Of a stretch of 62,590 nucleotides of DNA, positions 1 through 7,720 are shown piece by piece. The stretch covers positions 1 to 62,590 of the forward strand of contig JAHAYL010000061.1 in assembly GCA_018384065.1 (NCBI GenBank). The letters are read 5' to 3'. The notes under the pieces were generated by a model. The model was not told the DNA's origin. It did not search any database and saw only the letters and a list, made by a program, of their open reading frames with translations. Each line of letters opens with the position of its first letter. The first letter of the stretch is position 1. Position numbers and translations under genes: made by a program. The DNA comes from Oxalobacter sp. Lineage in GTDB: Bacteria > Pseudomonadota > Gammaproteobacteria > Burkholderiales > Burkholderiaceae_D.

Positions 1-293
1 TTCCAATTCTGTCTGACCGCAGACAAACACATTTCAGAAGTTTTCCGTTTTTCAGGAACATATTTCAGTGCATCCCAATCCTTGTCTACTGCGGCTAAAC
101 ACATTTCAGAAGTTTTTTCACCATCTAGACCATATCGTAAATTGTTAAACTTTCGTTTTGCATAATTAATTGAAACTTTTGCCAATCCTTCCTTAAACTT
201 GTTTATTTGTGACGTATTTTTATGAACTTTTTTTGAAGTGTTTAATTCTGATTTACTTGTATGTAATCTTGCTTTAAAATCCGATTGTGACAT
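1..293 (-). CDS. DUF4116-type repeat protein, 3' end cut by window edge
   Basis: An open frame starts at an ATG on the minus strand (291-293) and runs off the window edge, giving 97 residues with no stop. The N-terminal ~55 residues are basic and Ser/Lys/Asn-rich. Two copies of a 24-residue repeat follow, each with KTSEMCL then AV and a Trp about 7 residues later; between them lies ALKYVPEKR. This pattern (EMCLxAV...ALxYVPE) is that of DUF4116 repeats, which occur in tandem in proteins of unknown function. The repeat also shows in the DNA: acatttcagaagtttt occurs at 29-44 and 101-116, exactly 72 bases apart. The ribosome-binding site is weak. The region is clearly AT-richer than what follows, which suggests acquisition. 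Function unknown. Confidence 0.7.
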   Translation of the reverse strand, partial: MSQSDFKARLHTSKSELNTSKKVHKNTSQINKFKEGLAKVSINYAKRKFNNLRYGLDGEKTSEMCLAAVDKDWDALKYVPEKRKTSEMCLSAVRQNW

Positions 294-378
294 TTTCTTG
301 TTCTTTTCCTATAGCTACAGGATACAATTATGATATTCTCAAATTCATTAAATCGAAATTTGATTGTCGTGTATCCAT

Positions 379-777
379 CTAGTTAAGCGTATTATCAGAT
401 TCAATACATCCACCTGTATCAATATTGACCTTGACATTTTTCATCCATTTCTTACACTTCCAATCCCCTGTTTTGCTGAAAGTACAATTCTTACCAAAGG
501 AATTTGAAACGCCATCTCTTCCTTCATAGGAATCTGCTACCCAGTACGCTGTTTTCAAATTAGGGTATTTCGTCTTTTCCCTTGAACAAACTGCTGTACT
601 TCCTCCTGTCATTGCACCAGCAGAGAAATATGCTATCTGTGTCCCTGTACAATTCACGGGCTTCTTGTTGACTGTTACCTTAAATAAGTTTGAATATCCG
701 TCTAAAGGACATCCAGAATATGCTGATGCTGATACCAATCCCAAAGCTACAAGGAGCAAGAGGTGTATTTTTCTCAT
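379..777 (-). CDS. Secreted cysteine-rich hypothetical protein
   Basis: The 132-residue product has a clear N-terminal signal peptide (basic MRK, hydrophobic stretch to about residue 18, likely cleavage near SASA-YSG). The mature part holds six cysteines, an even number consistent with three disulfides in the periplasm or outside the cell. It is Gly/Ser/Lys/Asn-rich with no domain I recognise. It is AT-rich like the DUF4116-type gene downstream on the same strand, so both may belong to one acquired segment. About 85 bases separate the two genes. Function unknown; a small effector, inhibitor or toxin-like protein is possible but unsupported. Confidence 0.65.
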   Translation of the reverse strand: MRKIHLLLLVALGLVSASAYSGCPLDGYSNLFKVTVNKKPVNCTGTQIAYFSAGAMTGGSTAVCSREKTKYPNLKTAYWVADSYEGRDGVSNSFGKNCTFSKTGDWKCKKWMKNVKVNIDTGGCIESDNTLN

Positions 778-991
778 ATCAGTCCTTGAAAGTTTGACTT
801 AAGCTACTTTACCTGAAAACTACCTGAAATGGTATGACGATAACCGTAGACATCAAACATCTGCGTTTTTTATGTCAAGAAACTATAGTTCCTACTGTCT
901 GACGCACGCCCCCCTTACAACCCCCATTGACTGGGTCATAGAGGTAACGGTAGACAGTTTTTAAACTTCCCCGTTTCAGGTACACCGTCAA

Positions 992-1471
992 TCAGAGTTT
1001 CAGGCTATATTTCAGCCGGAAAAGCCCTGCAGGTTCAACTTCGGTGATTGGTTCCCGGTTGCCAGTCCATTGATAGCCGAGCCTTTCATAGAACTTCCTG
1101 GCACCTGTGTTCTTTTCAATAACCCAAAGGTCAATCTCAAGACAGTGGCGCCGGCGGGCTTCCACTACCAAGTCGGACAGCATCTGCCTGCCGATACCCT
1201 CTTTCTGGAAGAACGGATCGATGAAAAGCTCATAGAGGTGCATGACCCTGCCATCGATTTCACGGCGGAGCATCCCCTTGATGATTCCGTCGTCATAGAC
1301 ATAGACCCCATCCAGTGCATGGGCTTTCTTCAGCCGTTCTGCCTCTTTGCAGACCTGCATGGCATTGAATGAAAGCACATCATTCTCGAAAATCGGACGG
1401 TAAGCCATCCGCTTGGTGAAAATGAGGATTTCAGCTACGCGCGGAATATCCCGGGGTTGGGCTTTTCTCAT
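992..1471 (-). CDS. GNAT family N-acetyltransferase
   Basis: The 159-residue protein has the GNAT fold signature. The acetyl-CoA loop is visible as QKEGIGRQML around residues 89-98, followed by the C-terminal motif NTGARKFYERLGYQWTG that is common in this superfamily. The N-terminus begins immediately with the first strand (RKAQPRDIPRVAEIL). Such enzymes move an acetyl group from acetyl-CoA to an amine; the substrate cannot be told from sequence. It stands alone, about 110 bases downstream of the end of a TetR gene on the same strand. A resistance or small-molecule-modifying role is one possibility. Confidence 0.85.
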   Translation of the reverse strand: MRKAQPRDIPRVAEILIFTKRMAYRPIFENDVLSFNAMQVCKEAERLKKAHALDGVYVYDDGIIKGMLRREIDGRVMHLYELFIDPFFQKEGIGRQMLSDLVVEARRRHCLEIDLWVIEKNTGARKFYERLGYQWTGNREPITEVEPAGLFRLKYSLKL

Positions 1472-1579
1472 ACTGATGACCTCTGTCTGGTTGATGCAGG
1501 AACAGCGTGGGAAAGGTTTCTGACATTCTAGCCCTGTTTTTCAACAGAATCACCCTACCTGCCAAGATATTGGCACCGC

Positions 1580-2188
1580 TCAGTCTGGAATCATATCGAC
1601 AGCGCAACGCGCCACGGCTTTCAACATCTCTGCATCTACACCATCATGCACTTGGATGGAAAGCCCTTCAAGGAAGGTATTGAGTGCGACTGCCAAGGCA
1701 TCGATATCGACATCCATGCCCAGCTGACCGTCTTCCCTGCCCTTGAGCAGCCGTTTACGGAACCAGTCATAACCCTCAAGGCGCAGCTGGCGGATGACTT
1801 TCAGGATTTCTGTTTCCGATGAACGGATGTTGATGGCTGCCAGCACAACCATGCATCCACAGGGGATTTCCCGCGAGGTCAGGATTTCCGACGAAGTGAT
1901 GAAGAAATCCTTGATGGCTTTCCTTAAATCAGGCTCATTGAACATCTGCTGCCAGACGCCATCCCAATAGGTGGTTTCATAATAATCCACTGCCTCAAGG
2001 AACAGGTCTGACTTGTTGCCGAAAGCCGCATACAGGCTGGGCTTGTTGATCTGCATGACATCGCAGAGCTGTGAAATCGAGGTCGGCTCATAGCCCTGCT
2101 GCCAGAATAAAGACAAGGCCCCCCGCAAGGCTTCCTCACGGTTGAAAGCCCTTGGCCGACCTCTCTGTTTCTTCATCTCTTCTGCCAT
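1580..2188 (-). CDS. TetR/AcrR family transcriptional regulator
   Basis: The 202-residue protein has an N-terminal TetR helix-turn-helix at about residues 14-60 (GRPRAFNREEALRGAL, then TSISQLCDVMQINKPSLYAAFGNK). The C-terminal ligand domain contains GCMVVLAAINI and DALAVALNTFLEGLSIQVHDG, as in the AcrR/ComR branch. It is divergent from an NTF2-like gene across 94 bases that contain a near-consensus promoter and GTACC direct repeats. It probably represses that gene and itself. The first ATG has little ribosome-binding site; an ATG four codons later (MKKQRGRPRAF) is an alternative start. Confidence 0.88.
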   Translation of the reverse strand: MAEEMKKQRGRPRAFNREEALRGALSLFWQQGYEPTSISQLCDVMQINKPSLYAAFGNKSDLFLEAVDYYETTYWDGVWQQMFNEPDLRKAIKDFFITSSEILTSREIPCGCMVVLAAINIRSSETEILKVIRQLRLEGYDWFRKRLLKGREDGQLGMDVDIDALAVALNTFLEGLSIQVHDGVDAEMLKAVARCAVDMIPD

Positions 2189-2197
2189 GACATGGTA

Positions 2198-2226
2198 TTG
2201 ACAAATTATGTACCGGTCATTATATT
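2198..2226 (+). promoter_or_regulatory. Sigma70 promoter for the NTF2-like gene, with putative TetR direct repeats
   Basis: TTGACA (2198-2203), a 17-base spacer and TATTAT (2221-2226) make a near-perfect sigma70 promoter facing the NTF2-like gene. Two related boxes, ACAAATTATGTACC (from 2201) and ACAATTTTGTACC about 30 bases further on, overlap and follow it. They are candidate operator sites for the divergent TetR protein; that role is inferred. Confidence 0.65.
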
Positions 2227-2282
2227 ATTTAAACAATTTTGTACCAAACGTTACATATTTATTTCATCGAAAGGAAAAAAAC

Positions 2283-2666
2283 ATGGCGAATATCAAATGT
2301 GTCCCAACCGCTGAATATGATGCTGTCGTTGCCGCAGCCGGGAAATATGTTGAAGGGCTTTATCAGGGCAAGGCTGAGGTTGTCGCTGAAGCCTTCCATA
2401 AGGATGCTATCATGTATGGATTCACAACCGACGGACTGCTGGAAGGCCCCATCAGCAACCTTTATGACTTTGTGAAAGAAAACGGTGCCGCTCCCAATAT
2501 CAAGACACGTATCGATGTACTAGCAATCACCCCAACAACCGCTGTTGTCCGTATTGATATGGAAAATGATGCAATCGGTGCCGATTACAACGATTACCTG
2601 ACCTTCCTGAAACAGGACGGGAAATGGCAGGCGATTGCCAAGGTCTTCCATATGTTCGAGAAATAA
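2283..2666 (+). CDS. NTF2-like (SnoaL-type) protein
   Basis: The ATG at 2283 follows GAAAGGAAAAAA, so this start is preferred over an in-frame one 75 bases upstream that would overlap the promoter. The 127-residue product fits the lumazine-binding/SnoaL-like NTF2 fold: an N-terminal helix (YDAVVAAAGKYVEGLYQGKAE), then ALFHKDAIM-like AEAFHKDAIMYGF, and the final strand motif DGKWQAIAKVFHMFEK. Members are small single-domain enzymes or binding proteins. The divergent TetR gene and the downstream cupin lipoprotein (28 bases away) suggest a small regulated stress or detoxification unit. Confidence 0.82.
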   Translation: MANIKCVPTAEYDAVVAAAGKYVEGLYQGKAEVVAEAFHKDAIMYGFTTDGLLEGPISNLYDFVKENGAAPNIKTRIDVLAITPTTAVVRIDMENDAIGADYNDYLTFLKQDGKWQAIAKVFHMFEK

Positions 2667-2694
2667 CCTCTTCCCGAATCAACAGGATAACGTG

Positions 2695-3150
2695 ATGAAA
2701 AAACTGACCGCTATATTGTTGGGACTTTCCCTGATGGTTTCCCTGGGCGGCTGCACGAATTATCAACCGGAAAAACGTTCAGATGGCAGGATTTCCGGCA
2801 TCCAGCCCATGGACATCAGCAAGGTTGAACCATTCTCTTATGGACCGGTGCTTGCCCGTGTCGATGTGATTTCCGGCAAACCGGAATTCCGTATCTGGCA
2901 GTTTGAGAAAGACGGTGACATCAAGACCGGTGTCTGGGAATCCACACCGGGGAAATGGCATTTCAAGAATGCAGAAAACCACTGGGAATACTGCCGGATT
3001 ATTGAGGGAGAATCCATCATCACCGAAGATGGCGGAGAACCGCATCATGTGAAGGCCGGTGACAGTTTCATCCTGCATGAAGGGTTTTCCGGCACTTGGG
3101 AAGTCGTGACAACCACACGGAAAGATTACGTTATCCGGACCCGCCGTTGA
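2695..3150 (+). CDS. Cupin-domain lipoprotein
   Basis: The 151-residue protein starts with MKK and a hydrophobic stretch ending in the lipobox LGGC (Cys20), so it should be a lipid-anchored envelope protein. The mature part is a single cupin barrel of the small DUF861/EutQ-like kind. TGVWESTPGKWHF, WEYCRIIEGESIITEDGG, VKAGDSFILHEGFSGTWEV are visible in order. Most of the cupin metal-ligand histidines are not obvious, so binding rather than catalysis is possible. It probably shares the promoter of the preceding NTF2-like gene. A secreted version of this cupin family is unusual; its function is unknown. Confidence 0.8.
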   Translation: MKKLTAILLGLSLMVSLGGCTNYQPEKRSDGRISGIQPMDISKVEPFSYGPVLARVDVISGKPEFRIWQFEKDGDIKTGVWESTPGKWHFKNAENHWEYCRIIEGESIITEDGGEPHHVKAGDSFILHEGFSGTWEVVTTTRKDYVIRTRR

Positions 3151-3198
3151 GGCAGTCCAACATTCCTACCAGGATGACCTGTAGAGGCAGTTTCCTGC

Positions 3199-3513
3199 TT
3201 ATGCCTGCAGGTCATCCACCATTTGCTTGTTCTCCCAATATTCCATCATAAGGTCAAGCCGCCCGGATGCCCAGAGTTGATGGACAATCTTGAAAAATGC
3301 CTGGAATTCCGGATTGTCTTCAAACCCCAGTGCCTGCGCACAGGCCTTACGCTGACTGTCTATCATTTCCGCTGTCATGCCTTCTGTGGCATTCATCGCC
3401 TTGATGTTCCGATGGATACGCGGATCAACGTCAGAAGCCACATCAGGCACTGTCTTTGCCGCCTGCTCTATCAGCCAGGCACCGATCTTGATGGTGATTT
3501 CTTCACCTTTCAT
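3199..3513 (-). CDS. Hypothetical protein coupled to BASS transporter
   Basis: The 104-residue cytosolic protein has no signal peptide, membrane segment or recognised domain. It contains GMTAEMIDSQRKACAQALGFED and a predicted helical C-terminus. Its ATG overlaps the end of the upstream transporter gene by 11 bases on the same strand, which suggests translational coupling and co-expression. An accessory or regulatory role for the transporter is only inferred from this arrangement. Confidence 0.65.
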   Translation of the reverse strand: MKGEEITIKIGAWLIEQAAKTVPDVASDVDPRIHRNIKAMNATEGMTAEMIDSQRKACAQALGFEDNPEFQAFFKIVHQLWASGRLDLMMEYWENKQMVDDLQA

Positions 3514-4492
3514 TGAGACTGTCTCCAGATTGATGGTTGTCTGCTGTTATTTTCCCCCGTCCGTCCCATTTACGGAAGAGTCCGGCAAGCAGGGCGCCTG
3601 AAATGTTGTGCCAGACCGAGAAAAGCGCCCCTGGCACAGTCGCCATCGCCAGGTTCGGGAATGTCATAGCCGCCAGACTGGATGCCAGTCCGGAGTTCTG
3701 CATGCCGATTTCGATGGTCAGCGCCGTGGTTCTCGGTCCAGGCATTTTCAGCAGCCTTCCAACACCATAGCCACAGGCAAATCCCAGCAGGTTGTGCAGG
3801 ATGACAACGGCAAACAGGACGATGCCTGTATCCAGTATTTTCTGGGCATTATGGGCAACAATGGCGGCAATGATTACGGCAATGGCAATCACTGAGACGC
3901 TTGGCAGTACCCCGGTGATTTTCTGGGTGTGTTTACCCAACCAAAGGTTGATGAGGCAACCTGATACGACTGGAAGTACCACTATCTGGATGATTGAGAG
4001 GAACAATGTCATGAAATCGATGGTGATGCTTTCCCTGAGCAAAAGCCACGTGATGAATGGCGTGAGCAAAGGTGCGATAAGTGTATTGATGCTGGTGATG
4101 CCGACAGACAGGGCTACATCGCCCTTTGCCAGATAGGTGATGACATTGCTTGCAGTCCCGCCTGGACAGGCACCAACCAGTATGACACCGGTCATCAATG
4201 CGGCATCCAGTTGGAACAGACAACCCAACAGGTACGCCAGCAGGGGCATGATGGAGAACTGGGCGAGGCAACCGATGATGATGTCCCTCGGACGCAGCAG
4301 CAGGATCCTGAAGTCATCGGTCTTGAGTGTGAGTCCCATGCCGAACATGACCAGCATCAGGAGCGGCGCAATCCAGGCTGTCTGCAGCCATAGGCAAGCC
4401 TGCGGGCAGAAAAGCGCAAAACCTGCCACCAAAAGGATGACAGGTCCCATATACCTGCCGGGCAATCCGGCAATCTTGTTGAATAGGGTCAT
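3503..4492 (-). CDS. Bile acid:sodium symporter family (BASS) transporter
   Basis: The 329-residue membrane protein has about nine to ten hydrophobic segments. It carries the BASS hallmarks VGACPGGTASNVITYLAKGD (about residues 107-126), which forms the first discontinuous sodium-site helix, and TIEIGMQNSGLA near residue 257. BASS proteins move organic anions such as bile acids, pantothenate, pyruvate or other carboxylates with sodium; the substrate here is not predictable. It lies 71 bases downstream of a TetR gene on the same strand and overlaps a small hypothetical gene, so the three may form one regulated unit. Confidence 0.9.
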   Translation of the reverse strand: MTLFNKIAGLPGRYMGPVILLVAGFALFCPQACLWLQTAWIAPLLMLVMFGMGLTLKTDDFRILLLRPRDIIIGCLAQFSIMPLLAYLLGCLFQLDAALMTGVILVGACPGGTASNVITYLAKGDVALSVGITSINTLIAPLLTPFITWLLLRESITIDFMTLFLSIIQIVVLPVVSGCLINLWLGKHTQKITGVLPSVSVIAIAVIIAAIVAHNAQKILDTGIVLFAVVILHNLLGFACGYGVGRLLKMPGPRTTALTIEIGMQNSGLASSLAAMTFPNLAMATVPGALFSVWHNISGALLAGLFRKWDGRGKITADNHQSGDSLNER

Positions 4493-4563
4493 TTACAGGT
4501 TGGATATGATCACCCTGCTATTCTACCGTCTGGTTTGATTCCAGTCATGACAGGATGCAGGAT

Positions 4564-5247
4564 TCATCCACCTGTTTTTTCCGGTCCGTAAATTTTCAGG
4601 AATGTATCAACGGAACGGCGGGTTCTCCGCTGGATGTCTGAAGACGTCATCGTCTTCTCATAACCAAAAAGATAACGTTCAAAGACCGGTCCGCGCATCA
4701 GTGCGAGGAAATCGGATGCTGCCCTTTCCACATCTTTGATGTCAAGCAGCCCCTTATCCTTGCAGGACTGCAGATATTCCTGGACTTTCCTGAAAAGATA
4801 GAGCGGTCCCGTTTCAAAGAAACGCGGACCGATTCCGGATTTACTGGAACTTCCAACAGCAAGCTTGTAGATTTCCAGGAATGCCGGTTGACAGACTGTC
4901 TGCATGACATTCTTGCTGAAGCGGTACAATGTCTTTTTCACACTGTCATGGGAATTCATCATTGCATCGACGATGGCGATTATCTGGCGGTAGTTCTCCA
5001 AGGGAACAATCTGGATGGCATCATCTGAAACAGGGGCTTTCAGACTGACACCTGCCAATGAATCGCCTTCCATCACTGCCTGGAAGAGGAGTTTCTTGGA
5101 TTTGAAATAACCATAGATTGTTGCTTTGGAACCGCCTACCTTCGCCGTGATTTCACTCATCGAGGTGTTCTGATAGCCTTTCTGGCTGAAAAGTTCACGC
5201 GCCACTTTCAGGATGGCATTGCGTTTCGCTTCTGTCCGTCTTCTCAT
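4564..5247 (-). CDS. TetR/AcrR family regulator (paralogue 1)
   Basis: The 227-residue protein opens with MRRRTEAKRNAILKVA and a TetR DNA-binding domain (YQNTSMSEITAKVGGSKAT, about residues 25-43). This domain is almost identical to that of the next TetR gene at 5361-6065, while the ligand-binding halves have diverged. The C-terminus (RGPVFERYLFGYEKTM...SVDTFLKIYGPE) is again shared. GGAG eight bases before the ATG supports this start. The palindrome ATACAGTACTGTAT lies upstream at 5301-5314, so self-regulation is likely. It could govern the downstream BASS transporter, the efflux operon, or both. Confidence 0.9.
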   Translation of the reverse strand: MRRRTEAKRNAILKVARELFSQKGYQNTSMSEITAKVGGSKATIYGYFKSKKLLFQAVMEGDSLAGVSLKAPVSDDAIQIVPLENYRQIIAIVDAMMNSHDSVKKTLYRFSKNVMQTVCQPAFLEIYKLAVGSSSKSGIGPRFFETGPLYLFRKVQEYLQSCKDKGLLDIKDVERAASDFLALMRGPVFERYLFGYEKTMTSSDIQRRTRRSVDTFLKIYGPEKTGG

Positions 5248-5300
5248 AATCAGGCTCCAACCCTATAAATCATAATGATTCTTATTCTTATCAGTGGATT

Positions 5301-5314
5301 ATACAGTACTGTAT
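5301..5314. promoter_or_regulatory. TetR operator palindrome, site 1
   Basis: ATACAGTACTGTAT is a perfect 14-base palindrome 54 bases upstream of the TetR gene ending at 4564. The 12-base core TACAGTACTGTA recurs at 6126-6137 upstream of the paralogous TetR gene and the efflux operon. Shared operators fit the nearly identical DNA-binding domains of the two regulators. Confidence 0.7.
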
Positions 5315-5360
5315 GGTTCAGGAACTGACAAAATCATCGGGGCAGACTCCTTCCTGCTAT

Positions 5361-6065
5361 TCAGGATGTCCCATATATTTTTAAGAAAGCATCTACAGAC
5401 TGCCGGATCCTTTTCCGGAATTCCATCTTCGGCAAGGAGCCATAGCCAAAAAGATAGCGTTCAAATATCGGTCCCCGGACCAAGGAGATGAAATGCAGGG
5501 CAACGGTTTCTGCATCGACAGGACGGAGTTCCCCCTTATCCATACGTGCTTGGAAACACCGCTTTATATCTCCGATGATATGTGCATAGCCTTTCTCAAA
5601 GAAATGTTTCCCAATCTTTGTCCTGCCAGAACCTTCAACAGCAAGCCGGTAGATTTCCAAGAACTGCGGCTGGCAGACTGTCTGCATGAAATGACCACTG
5701 AACCGATAGAGCGTTGTCCTGATATCATCCTGGGAATTCAGCATCTCGCTCAGGACCAATGCCATCTGCTGGTAGTTCTCTATTGGCACAATCGGTACCG
5801 GACTATCCGATGCAAAGCGCTCCTGGATGTCATTACCTGATTCCTGCTGATATGCAGCCAAATCGAATTTTTCGAATGAAGCGCCATTCATGACCGCCTC
5901 GAAAAGAAGTTTCTTCGACTTGAAATAACCATAGATTGTCGCTTTGGATCCACCTACCTTCGCCGTGATTTCACTCATCGAAGTGTTCTGATAACCTTTT
6001 TTCCTGAAAAGCTCTTCTGCAACTTTCAGGATGGCATTGCGTTTTGCCTCTGTTCGTCTTCTCAT
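5361..6065 (-). CDS. TetR/AcrR family regulator (paralogue 2)
   Basis: The 234-residue paralogue of the adjacent TetR gene differs in the helix-turn-helix half at only a few positions (for example ELFRKKGYQNTSMSEITAKV), so both should read the same site. The ligand domain differs more and has an insertion near residues 70-90 (QESGNDIQERFASDSPVP). It is divergent from the efflux operon across 106 bases holding a consensus promoter and the shared palindrome. The most economical role is repression of that operon, with drug or organic-anion release. The pair looks like a tandem duplication followed by ligand specialisation. Confidence 0.9.
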   Translation of the reverse strand: MRRRTEAKRNAILKVAEELFRKKGYQNTSMSEITAKVGGSKATIYGYFKSKKLLFEAVMNGASFEKFDLAAYQQESGNDIQERFASDSPVPIVPIENYQQMALVLSEMLNSQDDIRTTLYRFSGHFMQTVCQPQFLEIYRLAVEGSGRTKIGKHFFEKGYAHIIGDIKRCFQARMDKGELRPVDAETVALHFISLVRGPIFERYLFGYGSLPKMEFRKRIRQSVDAFLKIYGTS

Positions 6066-6089
6066 AATCAGGGTTTAGTTATATTTCAA

Positions 6090-6118
6090 TTGACAGTACA
6101 GTTATAATTTTTTATAAT
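6090..6118 (+). promoter_or_regulatory. Perfect-consensus sigma70 promoter of the efflux operon
   Basis: TTGACA (6090-6095), a spacer of exactly 17 bases and TATAAT (6113-6118) match the sigma70 consensus in full, facing the outer-membrane efflux gene at 6172. A half-site CAGTACAG overlaps the -35 side. A promoter this strong for an efflux pump implies tight repression by the neighbouring TetR proteins. Confidence 0.8.
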
Positions 6119-6124
6119 TTGATT

Positions 6125-6138
6125 ATACAGTACTGTAC
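6125..6138. promoter_or_regulatory. TetR operator palindrome, site 2
   Basis: ATACAGTACTGTAC carries the core palindrome TACAGTACTGTA (6126-6137). It starts seven bases after the -10 box of the efflux promoter, over the expected transcription start. Binding there would block the promoter. The same core precedes the other TetR paralogue (5302-5313). Confidence 0.75.
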
Positions 6139-6171
6139 AGTTTAGTAAAGCAACTTTCATAAAGGTTTCCG

Positions 6172-7652
6172 ATGTTTTCTTCCAGTCCTCAATGCCGACG
6201 CATCCCTTCAAGATTGTTGATGGGACTCTTGCTGGCAGGAAGCGTCTTTCTCCTGAATGGCTGCGCACCTATCCCGCCTGAAGGCGTGACGCCTGGGCTG
6301 AAAACAGTTGAACAATACGAGACCAGGGATTCATTCAAGGCGCCTCAGCGGAACTGGCCAGCAGAGGATTGGTGGACTGCCTATCATGACAGTCAGCTGG
6401 ATGCTTTGGTTGAGGAAGGGCTTGCCAATTCCCCTTCCATGACAGTTGCTGCTGCCCGTTTCCGCCATGCCCAGGCAATGACTGGTGTTGCTGCATCTGC
6501 CTTATACCCGCAGGCATACGGTGAAGCCCAAGCCGGCACACAGAAAATCAGCCAGAACTATTCGCTGCCCCCCAGTTCGCCCCTCATGGCACACATGGAT
6601 TCGGCTCTATGGGACTTGATTTCAATTGGGAACTGGACTTTTTCGGCAAAAACCGGTCTGCATTGGAAGCCGCCATTTCTGCAGAAGAAGCCGCGGCGGC
6701 GGACTTCGCTCAGGCACGCCTGATGATTGCCTCGGCAATTGCTGTGGAATATGGCGAACTGGCGCACCTGTTCTATACAAAAGATACGGTTTCTTCAATC
6801 ATGAAGGTCCGCAGACAGAACCTGTCCCTGTTCAACCTGCGTTACCAGCATGGCTTGGACACTCTGACGGCTGTGAAACAGGCTGAAGCGCGCTTGGCTG
6901 AATCAGAGCAGGAATTGATTGCCATTGACGAGCGGATTGGCCTGCAGCGGAACAGACTGGCAGCCCTGATGGGGGCTGGTCCTGACCGTGGACTTGCCAT
7001 CAACCGCCCTGTCCTGAACCTGAAAGCCGGTTACAGCCTGCCTGCTGAGCTGAAAATGTCCCTGCTGGGACGCCGCCCAGATATCACGGCTGCCCGTCTG
7101 CGGGTGGAATCCATGGTCAGCCGGATTGAACGCCAGAAGGCTGAATTCTATCCGGATGTGAACCTGACGGCTTTCATCGGCTATCAGGCTGGCATTTCCA
7201 AGATATTCAAGAGCGGCTCAGACTATTATGGCATTGCACCTGCCATCAACCTACCCATTTTCACCGCTGGCCGCCTGAGTGCACAGCTTGAAGGTGTCCG
7301 GGCTGAATATGCCGAAGCGGTGGGACTTTATAACCAGACATTGACCAATGCCCTTCAGGAAATCAGTGATGCTGTCGTCTCCCAGCGGCAACTCGTTGCC
7401 CAGCTGGAAAAGAACCGTCTGGCAGTGGATGCTGCCCGGGAAGCCCATCGGCTTGTCCAGAACCGTTATAAAGGCGGACTTGCCAATTATCTGGCTGTCC
7501 TGAGTGCCGAAGAGACTTTATTGCAGACGCTGCGCACCCAAGCCGACCTGCGTGCACGGGTCTATACATTGGATGTTGCAATGATCAAGGCATTGGGAGG
7601 CGGTTATGAAAAACCGGTGACTGCCGACCGCCCTACCACTGAAAAACATTGA
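6172..7652 (+). pseudogene. Outer-membrane efflux lipoprotein (NodT/TolC-like), frameshifted at a C6 run
   Basis: The first frame encodes a lipoprotein signal (hydrophobic stretch ending in FLLNGC) and the start of a NodT-family factor. It reads through ISQNYSLPP at 6571, then drifts out of frame and stops at 6723. The remainder of the family sequence (GLDFNWELDFFGKNRSALEAA to the end) is in the next frame to 7652. One extra C in the six-base C run at 6568-6573 joins them as SLPPQFAPHGTHGFGSMGL, giving 493 residues, the normal size. The channel would complete the EmrAB-type pump downstream. It may be a phase-variable gene, a recent mutation or a sequencing error. Confidence 0.85.
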
Positions 7653-7720
7653 CAGAACAGTACTTTTACCGCCATTCAGTTCCTTGAACACAGGTACCCG
7701 CATAAAAAGGAAGTTTTAAG

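Noticed and set aside
5271-5292. A possible Fur-box-like stretch (ATAATGATTCTTATT) upstream of a TetR gene
   Set aside because: The match to the Fur consensus is partial and no iron-related gene is near.
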